A stretch of DNA of 64,000 bases from contig JAZKJV010000687.1 in NCBI GenBank assembly GCA_037367405.1, forward strand, positions 806,001-870,000, given 5' to 3'. Source of the stretch: Ottelia alismoides. Lineage: Eukaryota > Streptophyta > Magnoliopsida > Alismatales > Hydrocharitaceae. The notes below the pieces were generated by a model. The model was given only the letters and a program-made list of their open reading frames with translations, was not told the DNA's origin and did no database searches. Positions 52,131-62,029 of this stretch are shown one piece after another. How positions within the stretch are numbered: position 1 is the stretch's first letter; every line of letters starts with the position of its first letter. Both the position numbers and the translations under genes were made by a program.

Positions 52131-53240
52131 TGCCACCTAAGAGAAAGGGTTCCATGGCTGAGCAGACCGAGATCAACAATATCATGTTAGCCTCTATTCA
52201 AGCCATTCAGGCTTAGTTGACAGAACAGGTGACTTTCAAGCTGGATTGAGAGATATGATTCTTGAGCTGAGGCAAGACAGGAGAGAGGAGGATAGAAACC
52301 ATGGAGGAGGTGGGAATAGAGGAGAGGAGTCTGTAGAGCCACTTGTTAAGCTCTCACTTTGAGAATCCTATAATCCAAGAGCAGGATAGACAAATACATG
52401 GATTCAGATTCCTGTTATTCATGGGCATTTCAAGCTTAAGCCCACCATATTACATTTACTTCTCATATTCCACGAAAATATCAATGAGGAACCTTATGTA
52501 CACCTCCAACAATTTGATCGCAAATGTAGCACAATCCATTACCCTAGCATCCCGTTAGATGTAGTGAAGATGACGATGTTTCCTTTCAGCTTGATGGACG
52601 ATGCCCTATATTGGGTCAATCATTTAGGAAAAGTTGTCACAACATGGGAAGAGTTGAGGTCTACTTTTCTAAGCAAATACTACCCACTTAGACGCCTGAA
52701 CCAGATGCGATCATTGATAGCAAACTTCTCCCAAATGTCCCACGAGCCTATTCACGAGGCGTAGGAAAGATTCAAAGATTTAACGGAGAAGTGCCCCCAT
52801 CACGATATTCCAAAGACAAGCCTTGTGCAAAACTTCTTTGAGGGTTTGAGTCATGGAAACCAAAAGCTAGTAAATGCCGCTTGTTGGGGGAGTCATTTCA
52901 ACAAAGATGAGGATGTCCTTTACCAAATTTTTGAGGAGATGGCAGAGAGCTCTGCAGCTCTTTCTTCTTCACATGCATTCCAGAAGCATCCCGTCAACTC
53001 TCCTTTCGTTCCCCACAAGGCTGTTAACACGACGGCATCACATGAAGTGGATAGGGTGGACAGTTCTGATCTAACCATTATTGGAAATCACCTATCCAAA
53101 GTGGACATAATTGAAAAACGGTCCAAAGAGTTGGAGAAGCTCCAATGTGATCGAACAGAGGACAAAGAACCTGGATAAGCTGGATGAGATAACGAAGCAT
53201 ATGGAGCTTTTTGTGAGTACGATCAGCGCATGCTAGAGTG
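52131..53240 (+). pseudogene. gag: Gypsy gag (capsid) remnant
   Basis: It starts at ATG 52131, reading MPPKRKGSMAEQTEINNIML, with a stop after about 28 codons. The retrotrans-gag domain follows as GHFKLKPTILHLL and INEEPYVHLQQFDRKCST near 52420-52530, then MFPFSLMDDALYWVNHLGKV, TWEELRSTFLSKYYPLRRLN, ERFKDLTEKCPHHDIPKTSL, a NFFEGLSHGNQKLVNAACWG block and DEDVLYQIFEEMAESS near 52915. One TAG at 52762-52764 lies where relatives have Trp (EYWERFK-like). The pattern resembles Athila gag. It would form the particle core. Confidence 0.85.
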
Positions 53241-54610
53241 CGAGTGCAGCATCCGATACTTCTACTAGGGAGTAGACTTCTTCCACCCAGCGGAGTACTG
53301 GAGGACCATCCACAGTCTAGCACATTTACTACACGCAGAACCCTGACCAGGTCCAGAAGCAGTCTCACTAGATAATATCGTACCAGCAGGAGGTTCCATA
53401 TATTCCTGAGCAGTAATCTCCACCTCCACCTATCATTCAGGAGGTGAACGGTATCTGGTTCGACCGAGAGTGCAACTAGCCACGTCTGTCAGGGCAAGGC
53501 CAATTGGGTTCCCAACAGTGTCAGAGACCCACCCACCAGTTTCAGGGAGGCAGACAGCAGCAGTACCAGCACTAGCAGTTCCAGCTTCACTTTCAGTCTC
53601 CACCTCACTTTCAGAACTGGAGACATGGCCAGCAACAGATGCAGCTTGCATATTTTCCAGCCTTATCACCATCAGCAGTCTGCATTATACAAACAGTATT
53701 CACATCATCATCATCCTCATTACCAGTTATATGGATACCAGCAACATCCTCACTACCAATCTCAGTGACAGCCTGTCATTGACGCACCGTTACTCCATAC
53801 CCCAATCATACTAGGTCGATCGTTCCTCTGAACGGCCGAAGCAGCAGTTGATTACGGTACTAGAGAGATCATCTTTCACTCTCGTAGTGACAAGGTGAAA
53901 ATTGAGATGATCCCCGATCCTACGCCATCGCCGCCACCAACAGTAGATGAGAGACAAACAGTTACACCAGATCCTGAGGACTGTGATTTTCTTGCCGAGT
54001 TTAGAGAGACAGAAATGTTTTTTGATTTTATGGATACCCAGGAGTTCCTTTCTCAGAAGTACCTTCTGGAAAGCACAGTCGACATTAGTTCCCTTGTTGA
54101 TCCTTCTAAGTTATTTGTTGATGGGTAGTTTAAGCTGATTTCTGAGGATCAGTCTGAGAGATTGGAGGTACATTCTGATATTCCTTTGACACATTATTCT
54201 GAGATTTTTGCTGATATACCTCCTGTAGAGACATCTGAGCCACTTGCTGAGTTTTCTGAGATATGCACTGATGAAAGACGTCTTTCTGAGATTATTGTTG
54301 AGATATCTGAGCCCTTTGTTGATAAGATTACAGAGATTTCTGAACATCCTGATGAGTCGATCCTTTCTGAGTAGAGATCATTCGTTGTAAATCATTCTGA
54401 GGTTTTACTTGCTGAGCCGACAGTAACCACGGTGGATAGTTTGCAGAGTACATATCATATACCTTCTACCAGTGCAGTTACAGAGGTCGTCACAGAGCCG
54501 ATTCAGACCCCACATGAGCTCAAGGCTTTACCGTCAACGTTGAAGTATGCCTTCCTTGCGGGTCCCTTCCAAATATTTCCGGTCATCCTCAGCTCGCAGT
54601 TGACCGATAA
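53241..54610 (+). pseudogene. Gypsy gag tail, protease end and acidic linker
   Basis: 53470-53790 carries, in one frame, a Gln-rich stretch typical of a gag linker. 53770-53935 reads a DAPLLHTPIILGRSFL-type block, a stop, then TAEAAVDYGTREIIF, which is the end of a retroviral-type aspartic protease (ILGRPFL motif). After that, to about 54600, the frame is open but has no known fold: it is acidic and repeats SE-containing words such as HYSEIFADIP, EFSEICTDE and EISEPFVDK. A stop at about 54613 separates it from reverse transcriptase. Confidence 0.65.
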
Positions 54611-56030
54611 ATAAGAATCTCACATGCTTGAGGTTCTTGAGAGAAACCGCAAGGTCATTGGATGGAATATTTCGGATCTCCATATGATTAGTCCAGCTTT
54701 GTACTCGCATCATATCTACTTAAAGGATGACTACAAACCCTCCCGTGAGTGTCAACGTCGTCTCAATCATAATCTAATGGACGTTGTCATAAAAGAGATC
54801 AGGAAATGGTGTGATGCTGGCTTTATTATCCCATTTCGAATTTCAAGTGGGTCAGTCCTTTACATGTGGTCTCGAAGAAATCCAAAATTACTATCGTGAA
54901 TAATGATCGTGGTGAGGAGATTCTGACCCGCGTACCTACTTCATGGCATGTTTGTATAGATTACCGGCGTCTGAATTCAACTATCAAGAAGGATCACTTT
55001 CCACTGCCCTTTATTAATCAAATTATTGAGAGGTTGGTAAGGAAAGAGTTCTTTTGTTCTTAGATGGGTACTCAGGGTATAACCAGGTTGTTATCGCTCC
55101 TGAAGATCATGATAAAACTACTTTCACTTGTCCGTTTGGCACCTACGCCTTATACGAATACCCTTTGGATTGTGTAATGCTCCTGCTACACATGGTGGGT
55201 AGTTTTCTAGAGGTCTTCATGGACGATTTCTCGATCTACGGGGATAGTTTTGACACATGTCTTGCTCATTTAGACCGAGTCCTTCAACGTTGTTGCGAGG
55301 TAAACATAGTGCTCTCATGGAAGAGGAGTCACTTTCTGGTGACTAATGGGATTGTATTGGGCCACGTCATCTCCAAACATGGTATGGAGGTTGACTCGGT
55401 TAAGATCGATATGATTTCCAAACTAGAGTCACTGCAGAGTCTGAATCAGTTAAGGTCATTTCTGGGACACGTTGGATTCTATACGCGATTCATTAAGGAC
55501 TTCAGCAAGATCGCCATACCTTTGACTGAGCTTCTATGCAAGGAGAGTGAGTTTGTTGTTGATGAGAAAGTCCTCATTGCATTCAATCAGATGAAAGACA
55601 TGGTTACTAGTACTCCTGTCCTACAGCTACCTGATTGGTCTCTCCCGTTTGAGATCATGACGGACGCGTCAGATTTTGCAGTTGGAGCTGTTTTAGGGTA
55701 GAGAAGGGATGGGATACCTTTTACTATACACTATGCTAGCAAGACTCTGGATGAGGCACAACATAATTACACAGTCACAAAGAAGGAGATGTTAGCAATT
55801 GTGTTTAGATTAGAGAAGTTCAGATCTTACCTCCTTGGTTTGCATGTTATTATGTACACAGACCACACTGTCGTACGATACTTACAGGCAAAAAAGGATG
55901 CCCAACAGCGGCTTATCAGATAAATTCTTCTTCTACAGGAATTTGATTTGGAGATTCGAGATAAACCTGGGTAAAGAATGTTATGGAAGATCACCTTTCC
56001 TGCATTACAGATGTAGAGACTTCTGAGCAG
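54611..56030 (+). pseudogene. pol: Gypsy reverse transcriptase and RNase H
   Basis: Blocks: RNRKVIGWNISDLHMISPAL near 54640, CQRRLNHNLMDVVIKEIRKW near 54750, VCIDYRRLNSTIKKDHFPLP near 54950, LDGYSGYNQVVIAPEDHDKT near 55065, then a gap, EVFMDDFSIYGDSF (MDD catalytic box, near 55215-55245), a GHVISKHGMEVDSVKIDMI block, LRSFLGHVGFYTRFIKDFSK and DASDFAVGAVLG. RNase H continues with IHYASKTLDEAQHNYT and VIMYTDHTVVRYLQAKKD. The NAPATFQ-to-VEVF stretch has lost about a dozen codons near 55175-55205 and changed frame. Confidence 0.92.
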
Positions 56031-56584
56031 ACTATGATCCCAATTTCAGAGATCTTTCTATATGAGACCATTTTGTCTGTGGATTCACTTCCATGGTAAT
56101 GATATTGTGAACTGTCTTGTCTCCAATAAAGTTCCACAATATTAACCGAACTACAAGGTAGACAGATCCTGTCAGAGATACATTTTTACCAATGGGAGGA
56201 TCCGTACCTATTTCGTGATGGTGCAGATTATATCTAGAGAAGGTGCATTCCTCAGAAGGAATACACCAGCGTACTTGAGCATTGTCACAAATTAGAGTCT
56301 GGTGGGCATCATTCGGGGAAGCGCATGGCAGCAAAGATTTTACAGAGTAGCCTATGGTGGCCAACATTATTTAAGGATGCTACAGAGTATTTTCGAGGTT
56401 GTAATGACTGTCAGAAGATGGGAGGAACCGTTGGTTCCAAAGATACCATGCCCCTGAGATATATCCAGACTTCTGATGTTTTTGATGCTTAGGGTATAGA
56501 CTTCATAGGCCCACTTCCTGTCAGTCAGGGATATCAGTACATCCTGCTTGATATGGATTATGTTAGTCGATGGGTGGAGGTTAT
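56031..56584 (+). pseudogene. pol: Gypsy integrase, N-terminal part
   Basis: In changing frames: DPYLFRDGADYI near 56200, the HHCC zinc-binding region (HCHKLESGGHHSGKRMAAKI, then WWPTLFKDATEYFRGCNDCQ) near 56275-56415, and GIDFIGPLPVSQGYQYILLD with the first catalytic Asp near 56495-56550. It ends DYVSRWVEV at 56580, where TRIM-2 is inserted. It resumes at 59110. Confidence 0.88.
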
Positions 56585-57089
56585 TGTTGGAGTATAAGGT
56601 GTATGCGCTTATTGTGTTGTAGCAGAGTAAATGGATCCTGGAGGAGATCCATTTACCCAATCTAGTGTTTAGTCCCACATCGTCCAACGGTGGGACTTGG
56701 AGGCTCTGGAGAGGCTATATAAGGAGCCCCAGACCTCCTGTATCCATTGAGAAAGTCAATAGACAAACACGCCCCGTTGAGGCATTCTCCCGTGGTTTCA
56801 TCCCGCTCCTCACGGATTAGGGTTCCACGTTAAAATCCCGCTATAAAATCCCGCTATTCTTATTTTGTTCTTTATCTTTTTCCATATTACGCTTCCGCTT
56901 CCGATTTTCTAACATGGTATCAAAGCGGGTCGATTCTCGAGGATTTTAATCTTTATTTTCCGTCGAGATTCGTCTTTGAAATTTATGAAGTTTGTTCATT
57001 GAAGATTTGTGTAAAGTATTTCGTTCATGTTCAAGATCACATCGGCTACTAGGGTTTCAAACCCTATCGTCCTCTATCCAAGCATTGAC

Positions 57090-58090
57090 GAAGCCTTCAT
57101 GGAGTCCTTGTCCTTGTGATGGTGTAGAGTGGGGATTGGAACCCTGTTTTGATGTTGGCCCGTGCCTAAGGCCGCTCTGTGGCGATCTGGAGCCACGCAC
57201 ACAACAGATCTGCACGGAACCCTGAAGCAGATCGTCCTCTTGTCGATTCATATCTTCCATGCCCACCTCTCCTTCAGACGCACACGATGCACGCAGGCGG
57301 CGCACTCCTCGTTAAGGCGACACGCGCACCTCGCGCAAGCTCCTCTCAGGCGGCGCGCGAAGTGCAGACCTCCAAGGCGAAATCCCAGGCGGCTGTGATA
57401 AGAAGACCTCCAAGGCGGAATCCAAGGCGGAATCCAAGGTGGAATCTAGGGCTCCACCAGCCCTCGCACGACAGCTCCCTCTCAACAGCGGCGCTCCCAC
57501 ACAGCGGCGGCGCCTCAGATCCCATCGCGCGCGCAGAAGCATCCAGTCCCAAAGGCACCAAGCGGCGCCGCTACTCTGTGCCGCACAGCGCACGCCAATC
57601 TCCTACGCTAAGACCCCATGGGGGTGGCGGGCGATCGAAAGAAAAGGGGAGGGGTTCCCAGTAACCCTAAGGGCCCTGCGGTCTTTAAAAAAACGGAAGG
57701 TCTAACTCCTTACGGGCCCAAATGTATGGGCCAAGAGTTTAAAAAAAAGATGTGTTTTTTTGTAAAAAAATGAAAAAGAAAGGGCCGATGATGAAAAAAA
57801 GAAAAAGAAGAAGAAGGGGTTGCAATATTGTTGGGCCCATATGGCCGTATATTTAAAAAAAACGCATACAGAAAAAAATGAGTTTTTTTAGGCCCAAATG
57901 GGCCAAGGTTAAAAAAAAGGATAGTTTGAAAAAGGCACGTACAAATTGAAAAAGCCGTACGCAAATTCAAAAAATGCAAGAAAAGCCATATAAAAAAATA
58001 TGTAACGGCTTACGAAAAAAAATCATTCAAAAAAAAGTGAAGGCTTAAAAAATAAAAAAAATAATGATGAAAAGCCGCAAGTTCATGTTT
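57090..58090 (+). other. TRIM-2 GC-rich leader and purine-rich middle
   Basis: 57090-57660 is GC-rich with recurrent AGGCGGCGC words and a small tandem of CCAAGGCGGAAT. It does not align with the TRIM-1 leader beyond these words. 57700-58090 is extremely purine-rich on the plus strand with GGGCCCA words. Open frames in both strands of the leader look fortuitous. Confidence 0.6.
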
Positions 58091-58094
58091 TGTT

Positions 58095-58790
58095 TTCCCC
58101 ATTATGTTGTCTTCTCCCAACTTGGTCGATTTCTCTGTTTTCCGACCAGTATGGGAGAAAGGGGGAGTATATATGTAGAGTCACAGGTCTTGTATTCCAG
58201 ATCCAGATTTCAGATGCCAGTCTCCAGACCAGCCAGATGATCAGACTCTACAGTTCAGTTTCAGATTCTGATTCCCAGTTTGATGCGCAGTTGTTCATAC
58301 TCGACGATTGTCTTCCAAGTCTCCAGTTCCAGACACGCACGAGTTTGCGGTCATTGTCAGATGAGCATATGTTGCCATCATTGTCAGAGTCCCCATCATT
58401 CTTCTTGTTGTCGGCCAGAGTTTTTATGTGAGCCATAGGGACTCCAGAGCAGAGGATCATTCCCTATGCCATTGAGTGCAAGGGTTTTCATGTGGTATCA
58501 TAGGTACACCAGAGCAGTGCACCATTCTCTGAGCCAGATGGAAGAGACCCCAGTTCTCCGACGAGGAGACTTCAGGCGCAAGTTCAGACTCGACGGTCAG
58601 ATTCCGAGTCTTCAGTTGACTCACACTCCAGCCTGTTCGTCCTCCTCACCTGCACGGCATGAGAAGCAACGTCCTCGACTGCAGCAATGTGCGCGTTGGG
58701 ATGATATTGTCCGTAGTGTCCTATAGCGTTGAGTTGAGTTTCTTTATGTTTGTCCAAGCTGAGCATTTCATGCTCCAGCTTGAGGGGGAG
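58095..58790 (+). other. TRIM-2 3' internal region and polypurine tract
   Basis: It aligns with TRIM-1 6820-7645, including the TCTTCTCCCAACTT start, the GGGAGAAAGGGGGAGTAT run, the direct-repeat pair and GTCCAAGCTGAGCATT, and finishes with CAGCTTGAGGGGGAG at 58776-58790. Confidence 0.8.
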
Positions 58791-59109
58791 TGTTGGAGTA
58801 TAAGGTGTATGCGCCTATTGTCTTGTAGCAAGGTAAATGGATCCTGGAGGATATCCATTTACCCCATCTAGTGTTTAGTCCCACATCGTCCAACGGTGGG
58901 ACTTGGAGGCTCTGGAGAGGCTATATAAGGAGCCCCAGACCTCCTGTATCCATTGAGAAAGTCAATAAACAAACACGCCCCGTTGAGGGCTTCTCCCTGT
59001 GGTTTCATCCCGCTCCTCACGGAGTAGGGTTCCACGTTAAAATCCCATTGTTCCTATTTTGTTCTTTATTTTTTTCCATGTTACGCTTCCGCTTCCGATT
59101 TTTCTAACA

Positions 59110-59878
59110 GTTATCCCCACCTGAGCCACTGGTGGTCATGCGGCGTGTTTCAGGATACCAAAGATACTCATTTTAGAAGCCATTTCATTAATAGAGAAGT
59201 CAAGAAGCTTGTTAAGGAGTATACCATTGAGCATAGGGTTGCGTCTCCTTATCACCCACAGACTAATGACGTGGCTGAGATTTCAAATAGGGAGATAAAG
59301 ACAATATTGCAAAAACTTGTACGTCCAGATAATAAGAACTGGTCCCAGATGCTTGACTCGGTTCTATGGGCTTATCGGATGGCGTACAAGTCTCTATTGG
59401 GTATGTCTCCCTACAGATTGGTGTATGGAAAGCCTTGCCGCCTGCCAATAGAAATAATTCACAAATCTTTATGGCACTCCATGTATGCAATTTGGATTAT
59501 GAGAAAGTAGGAAAGAGCAGGAAATTAAATCTGAATAAATTGCCGGAATTCCGAGACTTTGCATATGACAACTCACTCGTGTATAAGGAGAAAGTCAAGC
59601 GTTGGCATGATAGACACATTAGAAGGAAGACATTCTCCCCTGATCAGAAAGTTTGATTGATTGATGCTAAGTTGAAGTTGTTTCCAAGCAAATTAAAAAG
59701 AAAATGGTCAAGACAGTTCATTGTGAGAGCTGTGCGTGACAATGGTAGTATAGTCATATCTGGATTGTCATCTGATGCACAACCATTTGTTGTGAACGGA
59801 CAGTTGCTGAAGCCATATTTAGATCATTATACATTCTTGTCCGTGGTTGATTCTAATATCTGTGGTATCAGACGATGA
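59110..59878 (+). pseudogene. pol: Gypsy integrase, C-terminal part
   Basis: After TRIM-2: HFRSHFINREVKKLVKEYTI, RVASPYHPQTNDVAEISNRE (catalytic Glu within EISNRE), NWSQMLDSVLWAYRMAYKSL, GMSPYRLVYGKPCRLPIE, then a frame change to CNLDYEKVGKSRKLNLNKLP, VYKEKVKRWHDRHIRRKTF, a stop near 59656, and a C-terminal LKLFPSKLKRKWSRQFIVRA domain ending at a stop at 59876-59878. The stretch between the first Asp and the DGGTHF-like second Asp is missing or garbled around 59115-59160. The final domain has no chromodomain. Confidence 0.9.
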
Positions 59879-62016
59879 CTTTTTGACATCTTTTGCGTCT
59901 GATACATGAGCTGACTATCTCTTGTATATATCCATTCATTTTAATCTTTCTTCTTCTATTTTTATCGTTCACCTCTTTTCCGTGTGTGTGTGTGTGCTAT
60001 ACTTAAGATGTACTCTATCCTAAGTATAGGGGTGGTAAATGATTTAAGTTGTTCATATTCATCATGTTTCATCATTATTGTTGTTGCTTATACTTAGGGA
60101 TCCTTTATCCTAAGTATAAGGGGAGTGATGTTATTCATACCATCCTTTTCGTGTTTTTATTTTCTTTTATTTCTTTTGATCTCTCTCTTGTCCTTCAACT
60201 TGTTGATATTCTTTTCTATACTTAGGGATGTTTTACCCTCAGAATAGGAGTGGACGAGTCGAGTTGTTGAGTTTGTTCATTCTCTTCCTCGGTTTTCCCG
60301 TTTGTACAGTCTTCCATACTTAGGATTATTTGACCCTAAGTATAGGCGGGTCACCGACTTCTATTTTTTCGTCTATTCTTTGAGTCATTGTATAAGATTC
60401 TTTTTCACTTTTCTATACTTAGCACGAGTTATATCTTCCTTTGTAGCTCTTTTATCACTATGAGGACATAGTTTGAGTTAAGTGTAGGGGGTGTCGTATA
60501 TATTGTATATATACTTTAGTCGTAACTCAAAACTTTTATTAATAATATGGCTATTATATTATAAATTATGGGATGTATATATATTTGTAAAATCCATGTG
60601 TGTATAAAACCCTTAATCATGTATCCTCCTGTAAATAAAATTGTATATAAAACTTTTTTATAAAACTTGTATCCAAAACTTGTGTATATAATTCCCTTGT
60701 AAAATCTTGTATGTGTGTATACTTGTATATATTCAAGTTACTTACGCTTTTTCTTTCTTTAAAAAAATAAATAAATAAATGCTTAAAATCCATAAAAATT
60801 TGTAAACCCCTTTGAAAGCTTTTTCCTTTCATTTCTTTTTCTTTCAAAAAAAATATGTTTCTTGCATTTGCATATGCATTTTTCATAATAGTATTGACAT
60901 TTAAACTAGTCTGGAGAAAAATTGAAGAATAAATCTTGGTTATGACATTAATCCACTTAATTTCAGAGGAACCTTATACGAACTGGAGTTGAGATTTTTC
61001 AGGTCTTAGCGACTTAATTCTTTGAGTCCACAAAACTATATTCCCATGTCATCTTGATTAGTTTAAGTAGAATATTTAACAACATACGCATGATTCTTCT
61101 AGACAGTGACTTAACTTGGACAAGTACTCTACACTTAGCTCTTCATGGAGGTGGTGAGGGGCATAATCATTTGGCTTGGGGTAGAACACGGGTGTGTAAC
61201 AACTAGTGGAAACATCCGTCTTCCTCTAGGGATACCTGATCTAGTAGCATTGAGGTCTAACGACAGGATATTGTGGGTTGCAATAAAGCTTCAAAAGAAG
61301 GATAGTCTACTGGCTCAAGAAGAAAAACTCCTTATGTCCATGCTGCACATAGTATATATGTCAAAAAAATTGCAGAAACTCTAAAAAAGAGGATAGCCTT
61401 GATTGAAAATGAAATGACTGCCGGAGTGTGTATAGTTGAATAAGCAAATCTTATGTGATTCATTGTCTCATCTCATGGGAGCCTGCAGCTGGATGATTTG
61501 GCTACACTGATCATGCATCCAAGGATAGGTAGTTACACTGGCTATTGTCCATTCTCTTCTTTCCCCCTCTTCTTGAGCCGGTTGCACTTGAACTTAGAAG
61601 GGAATACCCCGCTCCTCGAGGAAAGAGTTGCTAGACCAGGGACTAGAGTTACCTTGTTGAGAGAGGTTGTTTCTTTGCCACTTTTGAGGTGAAGAGCTAT
61701 ACTTCACTTACACCGTACAAGTAAAGATCCATAGTCATAAGAATTTGTGGATGTACACTTGTTCTGACATGACTGTTGAGGCGACTTGAATAGAAATCTT
61801 GTGAAACTTGAGGGTTGTTAGGTTCTAAATCCATTTCCCAATAAGGTTCTGCCACATTAATAATCCAAAGGTCTCCCGAGCTTTATACTACAATTTTATG
61901 AAGATAAGTTTAATACTCAATATTACTCTAAGTTCTTTATTTTTCCTTTATTTTTTCTTTTTCTTTTTTTCACTTATTCTTTCAAATAAGTGTTTGCTAA
62001 GGGACTAGCAAAGGTA
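59879..62016 (+). other. Gypsy post-pol non-coding region
   Basis: This 2.1 kb lies where Athila-type elements carry an env-like frame, but the two open frames here (61145-61384 and 61498-61692) are short, show no signal peptide, membrane segment or known family, and I do not call them genes. The region has a module array at 59997-60500, AT-rich sequence at 60500-60900, and a mixed-composition stretch at 60960-61900. It is non-coding or a dead env-like remnant. Confidence 0.55.
59997..60500 (+). repeat. Inverted-repeat / purine-tract modules in Gypsy
   Basis: Four to five spaced copies of CTATACTTAGG ... CCTAAGTATAGGGGTGG-like modules start near 59997, 60087, 60216, 60317 and 60411. The two arms of each copy are complementary, and each module ends in a purine run resembling the real polypurine tract at 62017. 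The last copy is diverged and ends AAGTGTAGGGGGTG. Confidence 0.75.
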
Positions 62017-62029
62017 AAGCATAGGGGGA
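62017..62029 (+). other. Gypsy polypurine tract
   Basis: AAGCATAGGGGGA directly precedes the TGATGAATC start of the 3' LTR, as expected for the plus-strand primer. Confidence 0.85.

Larger units (their letters stand above)
56585..59109 (+). mobile_element. Non-coding Copia-like LTR element TRIM-2
   Basis: A perfect 5-bp duplication, GTTAT, lies at 56580-56584 and 59110-59114. LTRs are 56585-56914 (330 bp) and 58791-59109 (319 bp), TGTTGGAGTA to TCTAACA. The 5' LTR is longer by a small duplication of AAATCCCGCTAT. The primer site is TGGTATCAAAGC at 56915-56926 and the polypurine tract ends at 58790. The interior has no gag or pol. Ends and 3' interior match TRIM-1. It interrupts the Gypsy integrase. 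Confidence 0.96.

Noticed and set aside
57057..57705. Host gene in the TRIM-2 GC-rich block
   Set aside because: Same reasoning: multiple overlapping frames on both strands and no conservation with the equivalent TRIM-1 region.
61145..61692. Env-like gene of an Athila element
   Set aside because: Two short frames without signal peptide, transmembrane segment or recognisable motif; insufficient to call env.
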